NCBI GenBank assembly: GCA_002279355.1 | Contig: NCBV01000001.1 | Span: forward strand, 1 to 64,000 | Direction: 5' to 3' | DNA: 64,000 nucleotides | From: Acidiphilium sp. 37-60-79 | GTDB taxonomy: Bacteria > Pseudomonadota > Alphaproteobacteria > Acetobacterales > Acetobacteraceae | In this document: piece by piece, positions 1 to 9,180 of the stretch | Layout of the letters: every line of letters begins with the position of its first letter | Numbering within the stretch: position 1 is the first letter of the stretch | Translations under genes and position numbers: made by a program | Notes under the pieces: model-generated | The model's input: only the letters and a program-made list of their open reading frames with translations | What the model was told of the DNA's origin: nothing | Database searches by the model: none

Positions 1-1
1 C

Positions 2-96
2 ATCCGATCAGGTGGAATCACCTGATCGGATAAAGTTGCTCGCCAAAACAATGAGCTGGAGCATTGTTCGTGAGCCAATGCGAACGGACAATGCTC
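2..96. repeat. Palindromic intergenic repeat element
   Basis: Two neighbouring inverted repeats. The first has perfect 13-bp arms (2-14 and 19-31) around a 4-base loop. The second pairs 59-67 with 88-96 and adds an inner pair at 66-70/81-85. The block, with its CCGATCAGGTG arm and ATGCTCTAG end, resembles the short non-coding palindromic repeats scattered through intergenic DNA of many Rhizobiales and related alphaproteobacteria; that resemblance is from memory. No open reading frame runs through it. It may form a hairpin in RNA or be a small mobile repeat. Confidence 0.6.
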
Positions 97-112
97 TAGT
101 AAACTTCAGAGA

Positions 113-155
113 ATTGCGTGGTAACGTTATTGTTATGATAACGTTACCACGCAAT
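113..155. promoter_or_regulatory. Perfect 18-bp inverted repeat with two LacI-type operator sites
   Basis: Arms 113-130 and 138-155 are exact reverse complements around a 7-base spacer. Each arm carries the same operator-like core, TGGTAACGTTAT (119-130, and reversed at 138-149), centred on CG as in LacI/GalR-family operators; the two centres are 17 bp apart. The only gene in the window near it (the radical SAM gene) ends at 312 and points towards it, so the controlled gene is probably left of the window. A hairpin terminator is the alternative, but there is no T tract right after it. Confidence 0.5.
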
Positions 156-311
156 CCCGGGAAAAAATTACTGTTTTTTTATATATTTACTAACGTTAAA
201 GATTGGACGTTTTGATTCGCACACAGTTTTATGAATATATTTTTAAAACAATCGCTTGGGCTTAGAGTTCCATGCCAAATTTTCAGATCCGTGTCTTGAT
301 GCTCGGCCTCT
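156..311. other. AT-rich intergenic DNA, nothing recognised
   Basis: This stretch between the double operator and the end of the radical SAM gene is clearly richer in A+T than the surrounding genes. It contains no convincing coding frame, RNA gene or strong terminator. It may hold promoter or 3' untranslated sequence. Confidence 0.4.
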
Positions 312-1415
312 TTAGTCATCGAATAAAGAAAGCTGGGCGCTGGCTGGTTTGGCGGCGGTAGGGCGGGTGAACAGGGCGCAGTCAAGCGGTGGCGGAGTGC
401 GTTCCAGCCCATATTGCCGGGAGGCGCGCTGAAAGCGGGCGGTGAGCAAGGCGGCATACGGGCCCTGGCCGGTGAAACGGCGGCCAAAGGCCGAATCGTT
501 CAATTGGCCGCCGCGCACCTCGCGGATCAAAGCGAGAATTCGCCCTGCCCGATCAGGCACAATTCGGTTGAGCCAATCGGTCATCAAATCGCGCACTTCC
601 AAGGGCAAGCGCAGCAAAATCGCGTTGGCATAGAGGGCACCAGCGCGTGATGATTCGCGGAGAATTTTTTCTAATTCAGCATCATTAAGGCCGGGGATCA
701 TCGGTGAGGCGAACACGCCGACCGGGATTTTGGCGGCGGCCAGGCCAGCGATGGCTTGCAGGCGACGCACCGGGGTCGCGGCGCGTGGTTCCATAGCGCG
801 GGCGAGGCGCGGATCGAGCGTCGTGATCGAGAGATGCACGCGGGCGAGGTTGCGAGCGGCCATGCGCTGCAAAATATCGACATCGCGCAACACGCCGGCG
901 GATTTGGTGACGATGGTGACTGGGTGGTTAAACCGATCAAGCACCTCGAGCACGGCGCGGGTCAGGCGCAGTTGCCGTTCGACCGGCTGATACGGATCGG
1001 TGTTGGAACCCAGCATGATCGGAGCGGGCTTGTAGGCTTTGCGCGATAATTCGCGCTCCAGCAAGCTGGCGGCGTCTGGCTTGAAAATCAGCTTGGTTTC
1101 GAAATCGAGCCCCGGTGAGAAGCCGAGATAGGCGTGACTGGGCCTCGCGTAACAATAAACACAGCCATGTTCGCAACCGCGATAGGGGTTCAAACCGCGA
1201 TCGAAGCCTAAATCCGGGCTTTCATTCCAGCTCAGGATACTGCGCGAGGCATCCCGGATCAGCACGGTTTGCGCTGGCGGGGCGGTTTCGGCCAGCGTGT
1301 TCCACCCATCATCGAAGGCTTCGGCGTGGTGTGGTTCGAACCGGTTGGCGGGGTCGTGTAACACACCCCGACCGGGCAATTCAGCGTTTTGGGCGATGAC
1401 CGATTGCATGTTCAT
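312..1415 (-). CDS. PA0069-family radical SAM protein
   Basis: Predicted iron-sulfur enzyme of the radical SAM superfamily, related to the spore photoproduct lyase-like Rv2578c/PA0069 group; substrate unknown. The motif RGCEHGCVYCYARP (about residue 80) supplies the CxxxCxxC cysteines that bind the 4Fe-4S cluster and S-adenosylmethionine. The segment after it (ETKLIFKP, LGSNTDPYQPVE, TKSAGVLRDVD) is typical of this family. The protein is 367 residues from the ATG at 1415, chosen because AGGA lies 8 bases before it; a TTG at 1436 would add 7 residues. The gene stands alone and runs in the same direction as the GDP-mannose gene beyond it. Family call firm, reaction not known. Confidence 0.85.
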   Translation of the reverse strand: MNMQSVIAQNAELPGRGVLHDPANRFEPHHAEAFDDGWNTLAETAPPAQTVLIRDASRSILSWNESPDLGFDRGLNPYRGCEHGCVYCYARPSHAYLGFSPGLDFETKLIFKPDAASLLERELSRKAYKPAPIMLGSNTDPYQPVERQLRLTRAVLEVLDRFNHPVTIVTKSAGVLRDVDILQRMAARNLARVHLSITTLDPRLARAMEPRAATPVRRLQAIAGLAAAKIPVGVFASPMIPGLNDAELEKILRESSRAGALYANAILLRLPLEVRDLMTDWLNRIVPDRAGRILALIREVRGGQLNDSAFGRRFTGQGPYAALLTARFQRASRQYGLERTPPPLDCALFTRPTAAKPASAQLSLFDD

Positions 1416-1502
1416 GCTCCGTTCCTGACCGTTCAACCATAGGCGGCGATTTCGGTCAAGAACAAAATACGAACTGTGTCAGATTTTTGCTGCGGCGCAT
1501 CA

Positions 1503-2945
1503 TTAGTGACGCCCGTAATTATCCTCCAAACGGACAATATCATCTTCTCCGAGATAGGCGCCGGATTGCACTTCGATCAATGTAAGCGGGATTTTGCCGG
1601 GATTTTCCAGCCGATGGACGCAGCCCAGCGGCAGATAGAGGCTTTCATTTTCGCGCACCAGATGGGTTTCGGCGTCACGGGTGACCAGGGCAGAGCCGGC
1701 GACGACCACCCAATGTTCGGCGCGGTGGAAATGTTTTTGCAGGCTGAGGCGTGCGCCAGGATGCACGACGATGCGTTTGACCTGGAACCGCTCGCCCTCG
1801 ATCAGGCTCTCATAAAAGCCCCAGGGGCGATAAACTCTTGTATGCGCATCGGCTTCCTCGCGCTGGGCCACACGCAGGCGGTCCACCACGGTTTTGACGT
1901 CTTGCGCGCGACGACGATCGGCGACCAGCACCGCATCCGGCGTGGTGATAACAATGACATTCTCCAGGCCGAGCACGGCGGTAACGGCACCTTCGCTGCG
2001 GACGTAGCAATTGCACGAATCCTCGATCAGCGCATCGCCGACTGCGGCGTTGCCATGGGCATCCTTCGCCGCGATTTCCCAGATCGCCGACCAAGAGCCG
2101 ACATCAGACCAGCCCAATGTGGCGGGGACGACGGCGGCGCGGGTGGTTTTTTCCGCGATGGCATAGTCAAAGCTGATCGAGGGGGCGGCACGAAATTCGG
2201 CGGCGCCGAGGCGAATGAAGTCCAAATCTGTGCTGCTCGCCGCGAGCGCGTTGCGGGCCGCTTGCAGCACGGCGGGCGACAGTTCGGCGAAGCTATCGAT
2301 CAAGGTGCGAGCTGACGCGACGAACATGCCGGAGTTCCAGCAATGTTTGCCATCCGCAATCAAGCTGGCTGCCTTGGCATAATCGGGCTTTTCGATGAAC
2401 CGGGCGATCTGGTAGGCACCCGGCACGGCGGCCAACGGCTCCCCTTGTTCGATATAGCCATAGCCGGTTTCTGGCGTTGTGGCCTGCATGCCGAAGGTGA
2501 CAATCAGACCGGTGCGTGCGGCCTCGGCAGCAATGGCCAACGCGCTGGCGAGGGCAGCGCTATCGGCAATTGCCGCATCGGCCGGCATGATCCAGAGCAA
2601 CGCATCCGGGTCAGTCGAGGCGGCGAGAGCGGCGGCGGCGGCGATGGCCGGTGCCGAATTGCGGCCTTCGGGTTCCAGCAGGATTTGCGCGGCGAGCGCA
2701 TGGCCGCCGCGAAGCTGCTCGGCGACGATGAAACGATGGTCTTCATTGGCGACCACGATGGGTGGCGCAAAGCCGGGCCCGCTGGCGCGCGCGGCGGTTT
2801 CCTGCAGCATGGTGCGCGCCGAAATCAGCGGCCAGAATTGTTTAGGATAGGATTTGCGCGAGACCGGCCAGAGCCTCGTGCCGGAGCCGCCGCAAAGAAT
2901 AACTGGCACGATGGTCACTGACATTTGAATCGACTGGTTCGGCAT
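1503..2945 (-). CDS. cpsB: Mannose-1-phosphate guanylyltransferase / mannose-6-phosphate isomerase
   Basis: Bifunctional enzyme (also named manC or algA) that makes GDP-mannose, the donor for mannose, fucose and rhamnose units of surface polysaccharide. The N-terminal nucleotidyltransferase domain has GGSGTRLWPVSRKSYPKQF at about residues 19-37, FIEKP and WNSGMF. The C-terminal 120 residues are a cupin (RPWGFYESL, HPGARLSLQKHFHRAEHWVVV, LPLGCVHRLEN), the isomerase part. 480 residues is the usual length. GGGAG lies 6 bases before the ATG. It probably feeds the glycosyltransferases at 17.4 and 19.4 kb, though it is not in an operon with them. Confidence 0.95.
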   Translation of the reverse strand: MPNQSIQMSVTIVPVILCGGSGTRLWPVSRKSYPKQFWPLISARTMLQETAARASGPGFAPPIVVANEDHRFIVAEQLRGGHALAAQILLEPEGRNSAPAIAAAAALAASTDPDALLWIMPADAAIADSAALASALAIAAEAARTGLIVTFGMQATTPETGYGYIEQGEPLAAVPGAYQIARFIEKPDYAKAASLIADGKHCWNSGMFVASARTLIDSFAELSPAVLQAARNALAASSTDLDFIRLGAAEFRAAPSISFDYAIAEKTTRAAVVPATLGWSDVGSWSAIWEIAAKDAHGNAAVGDALIEDSCNCYVRSEGAVTAVLGLENVIVITTPDAVLVADRRRAQDVKTVVDRLRVAQREEADAHTRVYRPWGFYESLIEGERFQVKRIVVHPGARLSLQKHFHRAEHWVVVAGSALVTRDAETHLVRENESLYLPLGCVHRLENPGKIPLTLIEVQSGAYLGEDDIVRLEDNYGRH

Positions 2946-3031
2946 AATTATCTCCCTCTATCCCGACAATCCATTGCCAGTCACGGAGCGAAACGTCTAG
3001 CTTGCTCCGCGAATCGAGCGGGGAGGCCCGG

Positions 3032-3820
3032 ATGAAATATCGGCTAGACGATCTGACCAGTGCCGAATTCAAGGCAATGCAGCCTAGTAACCCGATTATC
3101 CTGCTGCCGATGGGGAGTATGGAAGATCAAGGCGCGCATGCACCGATGGGTGATTTCCGCCTCGCCAGCATGATGGCGCAACTCATCGCGAACGCGGCGA
3201 GTTCGGTGGGCACACATTGTCTAGCGGCGCCCACCCTGCCGTTCGGGGCGGCGGATCATTTTGCCTCCGCACCCGGCGCGATTGCGCTGCGCCCGGCGAC
3301 TCTGGGGCTCGTGCTCGCCGAGATGATCCAGAACCTGCTGAATCACGGATTGACCCGGCTAATGGTGCTGAACGGACATGGCGGCAACGGGCCGGTGGTG
3401 CATGAGGTAACCCGACAGGTGCGGCGTGAGGGCGGGCCGATCATTCCCTCGTTTCCGCTCTGGCGCGTGGCCCAGCGTGTGATGGAACGACGGATTGGTC
3501 CGGCGCCGGGGCGGTTTGGTCATGGCGGCGAGCCGTTAGCCTCGATCGGGTTGGCGCTGCGTAGTCCTGCGATGCGGCGCGATCTGGCCGTGCAACCCAT
3601 GACGCCGGGAACGATGCTGGGCTTGCCGGTCACCGATTTTGGTACACTCGGGTTCGAAGATATGCCGATCAACGCGCCGGTCGATTATGATCAGGTGGCG
3701 CCTAATTCCGCGCTCGGCGACGCGACCCAGGCAGATGCGGCTTTGGGGCTTGCCGTGGTTGCCGAGGTTGTTGCGATTGGGGCACGATTTTGCGTGCATA
3801 TCGCTTCGACGCAGCCCTGA
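3032..3820 (+). CDS. Creatininase family protein
   Basis: Putative metal-dependent amidohydrolase of the creatininase/MftE/FAPy-deformylase family, 262 residues. Near the N-terminus GSMEDQGAHAPMGDF aligns with the family motif GSxEQHGxHLPxGTD and keeps Glu, His and Asp metal ligands. LNGHGGN and HGGEPLAS occupy the places of the usual NGHGGN and HAGExET motifs; the second is degenerate, so the substrate is probably not creatinine. The start at 3032 follows GGGAGG by 6 bases; an upstream start at 3002 has no such signal. It sits 12 bases before the EamA transporter and is probably co-transcribed with it. Confidence 0.8.
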   Translation: MKYRLDDLTSAEFKAMQPSNPIILLPMGSMEDQGAHAPMGDFRLASMMAQLIANAASSVGTHCLAAPTLPFGAADHFASAPGAIALRPATLGLVLAEMIQNLLNHGLTRLMVLNGHGGNGPVVHEVTRQVRREGGPIIPSFPLWRVAQRVMERRIGPAPGRFGHGGEPLASIGLALRSPAMRRDLAVQPMTPGTMLGLPVTDFGTLGFEDMPINAPVDYDQVAPNSALGDATQADAALGLAVVAEVVAIGARFCVHIASTQP

Positions 3821-3832
3821 CCGCGCACGCCA

Positions 3833-4756
3833 ATGGCGGTTCCAGCCTGGATTTTGGTGACGATCGGGGCTGCGATATTTCAGGTATGGCGCACGGCCCT
3901 GCAGGCGCGGCTGCGCGGGGTATTGCCGGTCGGGGCGGCCGGTTTCGTGCGCTATATTTATGCCCTGCCGATTGATGCCTTGCTGCTGGGTGGCGCTTTA
4001 TTGGCTTTGCATCGTGGCGTACCCGCGATCCATGCCGAATTTCTGCTGTTATGCTTGATTGGTGGGGTGGGGCAGATTTTTGGCACGATTTTGCTGATCC
4101 AGGCTTTTGCCCATCGCAATTTCGTGGTCGGCACCGCCTATGCCAAAACCGAGGCGGCACAGTTAGTGGTGATTTCGGTATTTTTCCAAGGGGCGCATAT
4201 CGCACCGCTGGCGATTGGCGGGATTTTGCTCGCGGTGGCCGGGGTGTTTGCATTGTCGCTGGCCGGTCAGGTCATGTCGCTCCCCGCACTGGCGCGTGCC
4301 TCGGTGCAACCGGCAGCGTTATGCGGGCTGGGCGCGGGGACTGCGTTTGCGATAACGGCCGTGGCGCAGCGCGGAGCGGCACTCACCCTGCCCAACTCGG
4401 TGCCGATCATGTTGCAGGCGGTGCTCATGCTCACCATCACTAACATGCTGCAAACGCTGATCCAAGGCGGCTATATGGCCTGGCGCACGCCTGCGGATTT
4501 GCGCGCTTCGTTACGACTTTGGCGGCTTGGGGCACCGATTGGCGCGCTCTCGGCCGGTGGTTCAGCGTTGTGGTTTGCCGGGTTTGCGCTCACCGACGTC
4601 GCTTTGGTGCGCGGCTTCGGGCAAATTGAGATTTTGTTCACTCTCGCCGTCGGACATTTTTTCCTGCGTGAGCGCACCAAGCGTGGCGAGACGGCCGGGC
4701 TGATTATGGTGTCGACTGGGGTGGTGCTGATTGCGGTGGGCGGGGCGGCTGGGTGA
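3833..4756 (+). CDS. EamA/DMT-superfamily transporter
   Basis: Inner-membrane protein of 307 residues with about 8-10 hydrophobic helices. It is consistent with two EamA (drug/metabolite transporter) repeats; the C-terminal half ends with the typical EILFTLAVGHFFLRERTKRGETAGLIMVSTGVVL. The substrate cannot be read from the sequence. It follows the creatininase-family gene after 12 bases, suggesting that one exports or imports a compound the other hydrolyses (inference). No ribosome binding site is seen before the ATG, consistent with translational coupling. Confidence 0.8.
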   Translation: MAVPAWILVTIGAAIFQVWRTALQARLRGVLPVGAAGFVRYIYALPIDALLLGGALLALHRGVPAIHAEFLLLCLIGGVGQIFGTILLIQAFAHRNFVVGTAYAKTEAAQLVVISVFFQGAHIAPLAIGGILLAVAGVFALSLAGQVMSLPALARASVQPAALCGLGAGTAFAITAVAQRGAALTLPNSVPIMLQAVLMLTITNMLQTLIQGGYMAWRTPADLRASLRLWRLGAPIGALSAGGSALWFAGFALTDVALVRGFGQIEILFTLAVGHFFLRERTKRGETAGLIMVSTGVVLIAVGGAAG

Positions 4757-4790
4757 GCTTTGCCGCGAGTGTGGTCCGTGCGGCTGCGGC

Positions 4791-5699
4791 CTAATCCTGG
4801 TTCAGCGCCATTTCGACCAAAGCGTGTAGTTTTTCGAAACTGGCTTGCAGGCTTTTGCCACTGGTGTCGAAAATCAGATCGGCCTTCGCGTAGAAGGCGG
4901 CACGCCCGGCGAGAATTAAGCGTAAATCCTCCATCGCCGCATCACTGCCCTCCATCGGTCGTAAATCACCCTGATCGATCACCCGTTTCATGTGGTCTTC
5001 GGGGGCGGCGCGCAGCCAGATGGTGAAGCAATTACCAAGTAAAAGACTAAAATTCGTCGGGTTGGAGACCAGACCGCCGGACGTTTCAAGCACCACGCGG
5101 GTCGGATCCGCCAGGACCGCTTCGAGGGCTTGGCGCTCATAGCGCCGATAAGCGGTCGGGCCGTATAAATCCTGGATTTCGGCGAGCGAGCCGCCGGCAA
5201 TGCGGGTGATTTCACGACCCAGCTCAACGAATGGGCGACCCAGCGCTTGCGCGAGCAGGCGGCCCAGGCTGGATTTGCCGGCACCGCGCAGGCCGATCAG
5301 GGCAATCCGGTCCAGCCGGGTGGTGGTCGATGATGTCGAATCGAACAGGGCTTCGAGGGCGCGCTGGGCCCGTTGCAAATCCTCAGCACCACGTCCGCGC
5401 AACGATTCGCGGATCATCAGCCATTCGGGGGTGGCTGTGGTTTCATCGCCGAGCAATTCGGCAATCGGGCAGTCAAGTGCCTGGGCGACGAGCTGGAGGA
5501 CGAGCACCGAGACATTGCCAATTCCGCTTTCCAAATTGGCCAGATGCCGCTCGGACACCTTGGCGGTTTGGGCGAGCACGCGGCGGGGCATGGCCTTGCG
5601 CGCACGGAGGAGGCGCACTCGTTCACCCAGAGCAACCAGCAGGGGCTCACGCGGCGCGGCCGCCGGTTTGGGTGGGTGAATTTCCATCAAAAGCTCCAT
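4791..5699 (-). CDS. XRE-family HTH / shikimate kinase-like fusion regulator (BzdR/BoxR type)
   Basis: 302-residue transcription regulator. Residues about 22-82 are an XRE helix-turn-helix (RVRLLRARKAMPRRVLAQTAKVSERHLANLESG). Residues about 132-300 are shikimate kinase-like with Walker A GLRGAGKSSLG. The shikimate-binding DxD and GGG elements read ELG and SGG, so the domain is unlikely to be an active AroK and more likely senses an aromatic acyl-CoA. In BzdR and BoxR this architecture represses benzoate genes in response to benzoyl-CoA. No box or bzd genes are in the window. It lies downstream of dnaE on the same strand. Confidence 0.88.
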   Translation of the reverse strand: MELLMEIHPPKPAAAPREPLLVALGERVRLLRARKAMPRRVLAQTAKVSERHLANLESGIGNVSVLVLQLVAQALDCPIAELLGDETTATPEWLMIRESLRGRGAEDLQRAQRALEALFDSTSSTTTRLDRIALIGLRGAGKSSLGRLLAQALGRPFVELGREITRIAGGSLAEIQDLYGPTAYRRYERQALEAVLADPTRVVLETSGGLVSNPTNFSLLLGNCFTIWLRAAPEDHMKRVIDQGDLRPMEGSDAAMEDLRLILAGRAAFYAKADLIFDTSGKSLQASFEKLHALVEMALNQD

Positions 5700-5735
5700 A
5701 GCATTGGCGCCGCACCGCGCAAAACAGAGCGCCGG

Positions 5736-8700
5736 TCAGAGTTCCGCGACGGCGGCAACGCCGGTTACCAAGCGCACGGCCTGGGCTAGTCGCGGAGAAA
5801 CCTTGAAGCCTCCCGGGAGCGCAATATCGAGATGGGTGCCTTGGCCGATACGCGGCGCGATTAGCACCCGGCCCTTTCCGCGCCCTTCGCGGTCGAGCAA
5901 GGCGCGCAGGGGGCCGAGGGCGTCCGGTCGGTCGATTTCGATGCGCAGGCCGCCCCCTGCTTCGGCGGCAGCACGGTCGAGCAGATCGATATCCAGAGCG
6001 GTCACGCGCAATGTTTCGCCATCCATCCGCAATTCGGTGTTGATCAGCAGCGCTGTGCCCTCGGTCAGCTGATCGCGCGTGCGGGCGAGGATTTCGGAGA
6101 ATAACGTCACCTCGAAACTACCCGCTTGGTCGGAGAGCAGAACCCAGGCCATGCGGCTGCCAGTGCGGGTGGTGCGCTCTTTGCGACTGATCACGACACC
6201 GGCGAGTTTGGCGCGGGTGATCCCGGCGCGGGCCGTCGGCTCGATTCGGTTGGATGAAATAACCCCGAGGCGCTTCAGCGCGGCGTGATAAGCATCGAGC
6301 GGGTGGGCGGTGAGGTGATAGCCGATCGCTTCGGCCTCAAAGCCGAGCCGTTCGAGCGAGGGCCAATCCTGGATATCGGGCAGTTGGAGCGGTTCGGGTG
6401 CGCTGTCCGTGGCGAACATGTTGATCTGGCCGGAGTTGCGCGATTCGGCCTCTGCCTGCGCACGACGGATGATTGTTTCGGCGGCGCCAACCACCTGCGC
6501 GCGGTTGGGATTGAGGGTGTCGAAAGCACCGGCTTTCGCGAGTTGCTCGATTTGCGCTTTGTTCAGGGCTTTGGGATCGACCCGGGCAGCGAAATCGGCC
6601 AGATCGCGGAACTTTGCATCCCCACGGGCCACAACAACTTCGCGCATGGCGCCTTCGCCCACGCGCTTGATTGCGGCAAGCGCGTAGCGAATAGCAAGGC
6701 TACCATCTTGCATCGGCTCCACCGCGAAATCAGCAGCCGAGGTGTTGATGTCAGGCGGAAGGACGGCAATGCCGAGGCGCTGCGCGTCCTGCTTCAGGGC
6801 CGCGAGCTTTTCGTGGTTGGTGTGAGAGAGCGACATACAGGCGGCGATGAAGGCGGCGGGATGATTGGCGCGCAGCCAAGCGGTTTGATACGAGACCAGG
6901 GCATAAGCGGCGGCGTGGGATTTATTGAAGCCATAATCAGCAAATTTTGCCATCAGATCGAAAACTTCGATGGCTTTGGCGTCGCTCACGCCTTTAGCGG
7001 CAGCACCGTCCACAAAGATTTTGCGTTGGGCTTCCATTTCTGCCCGAATTTTCTTGCCCATTGCGCGGCGCAGCAGGTCGGCAGCGCCAAGGCTGTAGCC
7101 GGCCATGAGCTGCGCGATTTGCATCACCTGTTCCTGGTAAACCATGATGCCGTAAGTCTCGGACAGAATCGGCTGCAACATCGGGTCCGGCGGTTCCCAG
7201 GTCTCACCGTGTTTGCGGGCGCAATAAGCCGGGATGTTCGCCATTGGGCCTGGGCGACCCAGGGCTTGGGCGGCAACGAGGTCTTCGAACCGATCGGGCC
7301 GCATTTGTTTCAGCACGTCCCGGAATGCTTGGGTTTCGAAGGTGAACACGCCGCCCGCATCACCGCGGGCAAGCATATCGTATGTTTTTTTATCGTCGAG
7401 CGGGATGCAGGAAAGATCGAGTTCGGTGCCAAGACCACGCAGGAATTTCAAAGCGCGGTCCAAAATGGTGAGTGTGGTCAAACCAAGGAAATCGAATTTC
7501 ACCAACCCGGCGCTCTCGACATATTTCATCGAATATTGAGTGATCAGCAAATCCGAGCGCGGGTCTTTGTAAAGCGGCACTAACTCGTCCAAGGGCCGAT
7601 CACCGATCACCACGCCGGCGGCATGGGTGCTAGCATGGCGATATAGGCCCTCGACTTGCAGGGCGATTTCGAGGAGGCGGCGCACGCTTTCATCGGAATC
7701 GCGCATCTCGCGCAGGCGCGGTTCCGCTTCAATTGCCTCGGCGAGCGGGATCGGCTTGGCGGGATTATTCGGCGTGGCCTCGGCCACTTTGTTGACTTGA
7801 CCATAGGGCATGCCGAGCACGCGGCCGACATCGCGCACCGCAGCGCGGGCTTGGAGCTTGCCGAAGGTAATGATTTGCGCCACTCGGTCGGCGCCATATT
7901 CGCGCTTGACGTAGTCGATCACCTCATCGCGCCGCTCCTGGCAGAAATCGATATCGAAATCTGGCATCGACACGCGCTCTGGATTGAGAAAACGCTCGAA
8001 CAGCAGATTAAATGGGATTGGGTCGATATCGGTGATCAACAGCGCATAGGCAGCGAGCGAACCGGCACCCGAACCACGGCCAGGACCGACCGGAATGCCC
8101 TGCTGCTTTGCCCATTGGATAAAATCCGCAACGATCAGGAAGTAGCCGGGGAAGCCCATTTGTTCGATAACATTAAGCTCGAATTCTAACCTTTCGCCAT
8201 AGCGTGCGACGGCCGCTTCATCGGCATTGATAGCGGCGAGGCGACGCGCCAAACCTTCGCGGGCCATGGCGCGCAGGGTTTCGGCCTCGGTGCTACCGAC
8301 GCGGACTTTGGCGCAAATGGGCAAGAGCGGTCTGCGGGTAGGGGCTGCGATCGCGCAGCGCCGGGCGATATGCAGCGTGTTATCGCAGGCATCGGGCAAA
8401 TCGGCGAACAGGGTGCGCATGGTTCGCGCCGATTTGAACCAATGCTCGGTGGTGACGCGGCGCCCCTCGGCGATGCAGAGCAGCGCATCATGCGCCTCGT
8501 GCATTTCCGGCTTGGCGAAGAAACATTCATTGGTCGCCACCAAGGGTACGCCAGCAGCTTCGGCAAGGGCGATCAAGCCCGGCTCCACGGCGCGTTCGGC
8601 GGCAAGAAAATGCCGCTCCAGTTCCACCACGAGACGATCACCAAAGGTCTCGAGCAGCCTGTGGAGCAAATAGGTCGCCTCGCTTTGCTGCGCTTCGCCT

Positions 8701-9131
8701 AGTAGCCGACCGATGGGGCCGAAGCGACCACCGGTGAGCAGGATGAGACCGGCATGATGGCGTGATAAAGTCTCGATGCTGATTTGCGGCTTGCCGCTCA
8801 TACTTGGTTCGAGAAAACCGGCAGACGAGAGTTTGGAGAGATTATCAAAACCCTCTGCATTTTGCGCGAGGGCCACGATTGGATCGGGCGGCAGGGCTGG
8901 ATTATCGGCGCGGGCGAGGCCGAGCTGGCAGCCGAGAATAGGCTGCACGCCCGCATTCATGCAGGCTTGGGAAAACTCGATGGCACCGAACAAATTGCCC
9001 GTATCAGCGATCCCAACGGCGGGCATCGCATCGTCGCGGGCAAGCGAAGCGATTTTATCGGGTTTGATCGCCCCTTCTGACAGCGAGTAGGCTGAATGCA
9101 CGCGCAAATGAACAAAGGAATCGGAGGTCAT
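5736..9131 (-). CDS. dnaE: DNA polymerase III subunit alpha
   Basis: Catalytic subunit of the replicative polymerase, 1131 residues, in the usual range for DnaE1. Order of domains: N-terminal PHP domain (VHLRVHSAYSLSEGAI, GIADTGNLFGAIEF), C-family polymerase palm with the catalytic PDFDIDF near residue 390, fingers with GPGRGSGAGSLAAY and YQEQVMQIA, helix-hairpin-helix region (about 800-900), and an OB-fold near 960-1060 (AGVVISRKERTTRTGSRMAWVLLSD). Several PHP metal-site residues differ from the canonical HxH pattern (HLRVH), so proofreading is probably supplied by a separate DnaQ. It lies 49 bases after the amidase gene on the same strand. Confidence 0.97.
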   Translation of the reverse strand: MTSDSFVHLRVHSAYSLSEGAIKPDKIASLARDDAMPAVGIADTGNLFGAIEFSQACMNAGVQPILGCQLGLARADNPALPPDPIVALAQNAEGFDNLSKLSSAGFLEPSMSGKPQISIETLSRHHAGLILLTGGRFGPIGRLLGEAQQSEATYLLHRLLETFGDRLVVELERHFLAAERAVEPGLIALAEAAGVPLVATNECFFAKPEMHEAHDALLCIAEGRRVTTEHWFKSARTMRTLFADLPDACDNTLHIARRCAIAAPTRRPLLPICAKVRVGSTEAETLRAMAREGLARRLAAINADEAAVARYGERLEFELNVIEQMGFPGYFLIVADFIQWAKQQGIPVGPGRGSGAGSLAAYALLITDIDPIPFNLLFERFLNPERVSMPDFDIDFCQERRDEVIDYVKREYGADRVAQIITFGKLQARAAVRDVGRVLGMPYGQVNKVAEATPNNPAKPIPLAEAIEAEPRLREMRDSDESVRRLLEIALQVEGLYRHASTHAAGVVIGDRPLDELVPLYKDPRSDLLITQYSMKYVESAGLVKFDFLGLTTLTILDRALKFLRGLGTELDLSCIPLDDKKTYDMLARGDAGGVFTFETQAFRDVLKQMRPDRFEDLVAAQALGRPGPMANIPAYCARKHGETWEPPDPMLQPILSETYGIMVYQEQVMQIAQLMAGYSLGAADLLRRAMGKKIRAEMEAQRKIFVDGAAAKGVSDAKAIEVFDLMAKFADYGFNKSHAAAYALVSYQTAWLRANHPAAFIAACMSLSHTNHEKLAALKQDAQRLGIAVLPPDINTSAADFAVEPMQDGSLAIRYALAAIKRVGEGAMREVVVARGDAKFRDLADFAARVDPKALNKAQIEQLAKAGAFDTLNPNRAQVVGAAETIIRRAQAEAESRNSGQINMFATDSAPEPLQLPDIQDWPSLERLGFEAEAIGYHLTAHPLDAYHAALKRLGVISSNRIEPTARAGITRAKLAGVVISRKERTTRTGSRMAWVLLSDQAGSFEVTLFSEILARTRDQLTEGTALLINTELRMDGETLRVTALDIDLLDRAAAEAGGGLRIEIDRPDALGPLRALLDREGRGKGRVLIAPRIGQGTHLDIALPGGFKVSPRLAQAVRLVTGVAAVAEL

Positions 9132-9180
9132 AGCGCAGCCTATCAGCCTCGTGGGGCGCGCAGCAAGCGGCGCGCCTATA

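Noticed and set aside
1476-2315. Long plus-strand open frame of 279 residues opposite cpsB
   Set aside because: It is the antisense of the well-supported cpsB gene and its product has no family-like pattern; high GC causes such shadow frames.
6285-7583. 432-residue plus-strand frame inside dnaE
   Set aside because: Antisense of DnaE catalytic core, no recognisable domain, no ribosome binding site.
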